Positions 62,911-64,000 of a DNA stretch of 64,000 bases are shown piece by piece (the stretch's first letter is position 1; every line of letters begins with the position of its first letter). Position numbers and translations under genes: made by a program. The notes below the pieces were generated by a model, which saw only the letters and a program-made list of their open reading frames with translations, was not told the DNA's origin and searched no databases. Source of the DNA: Stichopus chloronotus (lineage: Eukaryota > Echinodermata > Holothuroidea > Aspidochirotida > Stichopodidae); NCBI GenBank assembly GCA_021234535.1, contig CM037830.1, forward strand, positions 18,965,116-19,029,115, in the 5' to 3' direction.

Positions 62911-64000
62911 GATCCTATATCACTTTATTCTGGGTTTACTGTACACACAGTGAAATATTCACGTGTTACACACCATACCTGAAAAAGAGTACAATTGTCA
63001 CCATTATAAATCACTTTATAAAACATTGTATAAATTTCAAACCAGCTCTGTGGCTGGAATACCAGTGCTTTGTTCCTATTTCATACCAAAGTTAAAACAA
63101 ACAGTAAACAGCTCAGTACTATAGATGTACAGTATGTGTAGAGTAAATGACTTCTTTATATTTACATACCCCTACATTGACACACCACTTGCTACGGAAC
63201 TTTCGCAGTATCACTTTGAACAACTGTACTGTATTTTAGGTAGCGTGATATTAAAGATTTCTGTCTGTCCCAACTTAGTATACATGTGTTTCTTTTATGA
63301 GCTTGGACAAACATGAAGCACTTGGGTGTTTTTGATGAGTCTATTATTCTATCATCTAGTTGGGCACCAGAGGGTCTAATGTTTATGAAATTATTTTGCT
63401 TCCCAGATTTCAAATGTAGGTCCACCAAATCATGCCAGCCCCCTCTATATCTTAACTTGTAAAAGCTTATCCTCTTGTTTTATGTCAAGTTTGTCAACTT
63501 TGCTACTTTCACCTACAAATATATGATAGATTTCATAGTCATATATGATAGAGTCATGTAGATGTTTTGAATTTCCAGGTTTATTACAGCTTCAACATAA
63601 TAGTACAAGAAAAACATCACGCGCCAGTTAAATTGGCATCAAAGAGATGACAATATGAAGAGATGACAATATAATGGCAAGCGGCTTCCCGTTGGAGCGC
63701 GCATGCCTATTTGTACACATGCAGGTGTTCAGACTATGTTGCAAAATATTGCATAATAATACATGTTACCTAACATTGCAGAAATCAAGTAAACAAGTCA
63801 CATAACATTACACTTACCAAAAACATTTATTTTATTTTTTTTTGTTTCACTTATAATGAAGATATCCATAATTACACCAAACATAATTTCAAGGAATGTA
63901 CATCAGTAGGCCTAGAAGTATGCCAGTGACATGAAATCCACAACTGGTATGCTGAGTATATATTCATAACAGAACAATTCCAATACGCACTTCTATTTCT
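62911..64000. other. Upstream region of the NPL-zinc-finger gene
   Basis: This should contain the 5' UTR and promoter on the minus strand. I see no TATA box or CpG-rich patch I would defend. A small direct repeat of AGAGATGACAATAT occurs at about 63643-63673. The right edge may hold further 5' exons. Confidence 0.3.

Overview
This is a eukaryotic window. Coding sequence is split into short exons with GT-AG borders, introns are long and AT-rich, and several families of interspersed repeats are present. Protein comparisons from memory, the repeat style and the frequent palindrome TAGGCCTA suggest an invertebrate deuterostome, with an echinoderm as the best guess. The species cannot be fixed from the sequence. 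All gene models below were built by joining exons by eye through splice sites and reading phase. || Layout: (1) 883-3184, plus strand: a two-exon (possibly longer) gene for a lysine-rich, probably nuclear protein that I do not recognise. (2) 3185-14726: intergenic, with an E-box repeat array, short repeats carrying nuclear-receptor-like sites, and a small inverted-repeat element. (3) 14727-27725, plus strand: a twelve-exon N-acetylglucosamine-6-sulfatase gene (GNS), a lysosomal heparan/keratan sulfate-degrading enzyme. Its fourth exon has an odd reading-frame problem, and a 1.1 kb inverted-repeat element is inserted 35 bases before exon 9. (4) 32324-41447, minus strand: a complete four-exon LAMTOR5 (HBXIP) gene of 92 codons, a Ragulator subunit on the lysosome surface. 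Its introns hold two copies of a 1.2 kb repeat and a nested transposon. (5) 45941-62910, minus strand: a gene of about 13 exons whose predicted product starts with a nucleoplasmin-like (NPL) domain, continues through short disordered exons, a very long glutamate tract and a SUMO-interaction-like motif, and ends in a basic region plus one C2H2 zinc finger. || The last gene is the most interesting item. NPL fold, acidic tract and C-terminal C2H2 finger is the domain order of the plant HD2 (HD-tuin) chromatin proteins. I know of no named animal protein with this order. Every one of its internal introns is phase 1, so each internal exon could be skipped without a frameshift. || GNS and LAMTOR5 converge tail to tail and both act at the lysosome, but this looks like coincidence and not an operon-like arrangement. 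LAMTOR5 and the NPL-zinc-finger gene lie in tandem on the minus strand. No tRNA, rRNA or CRISPR array was seen.
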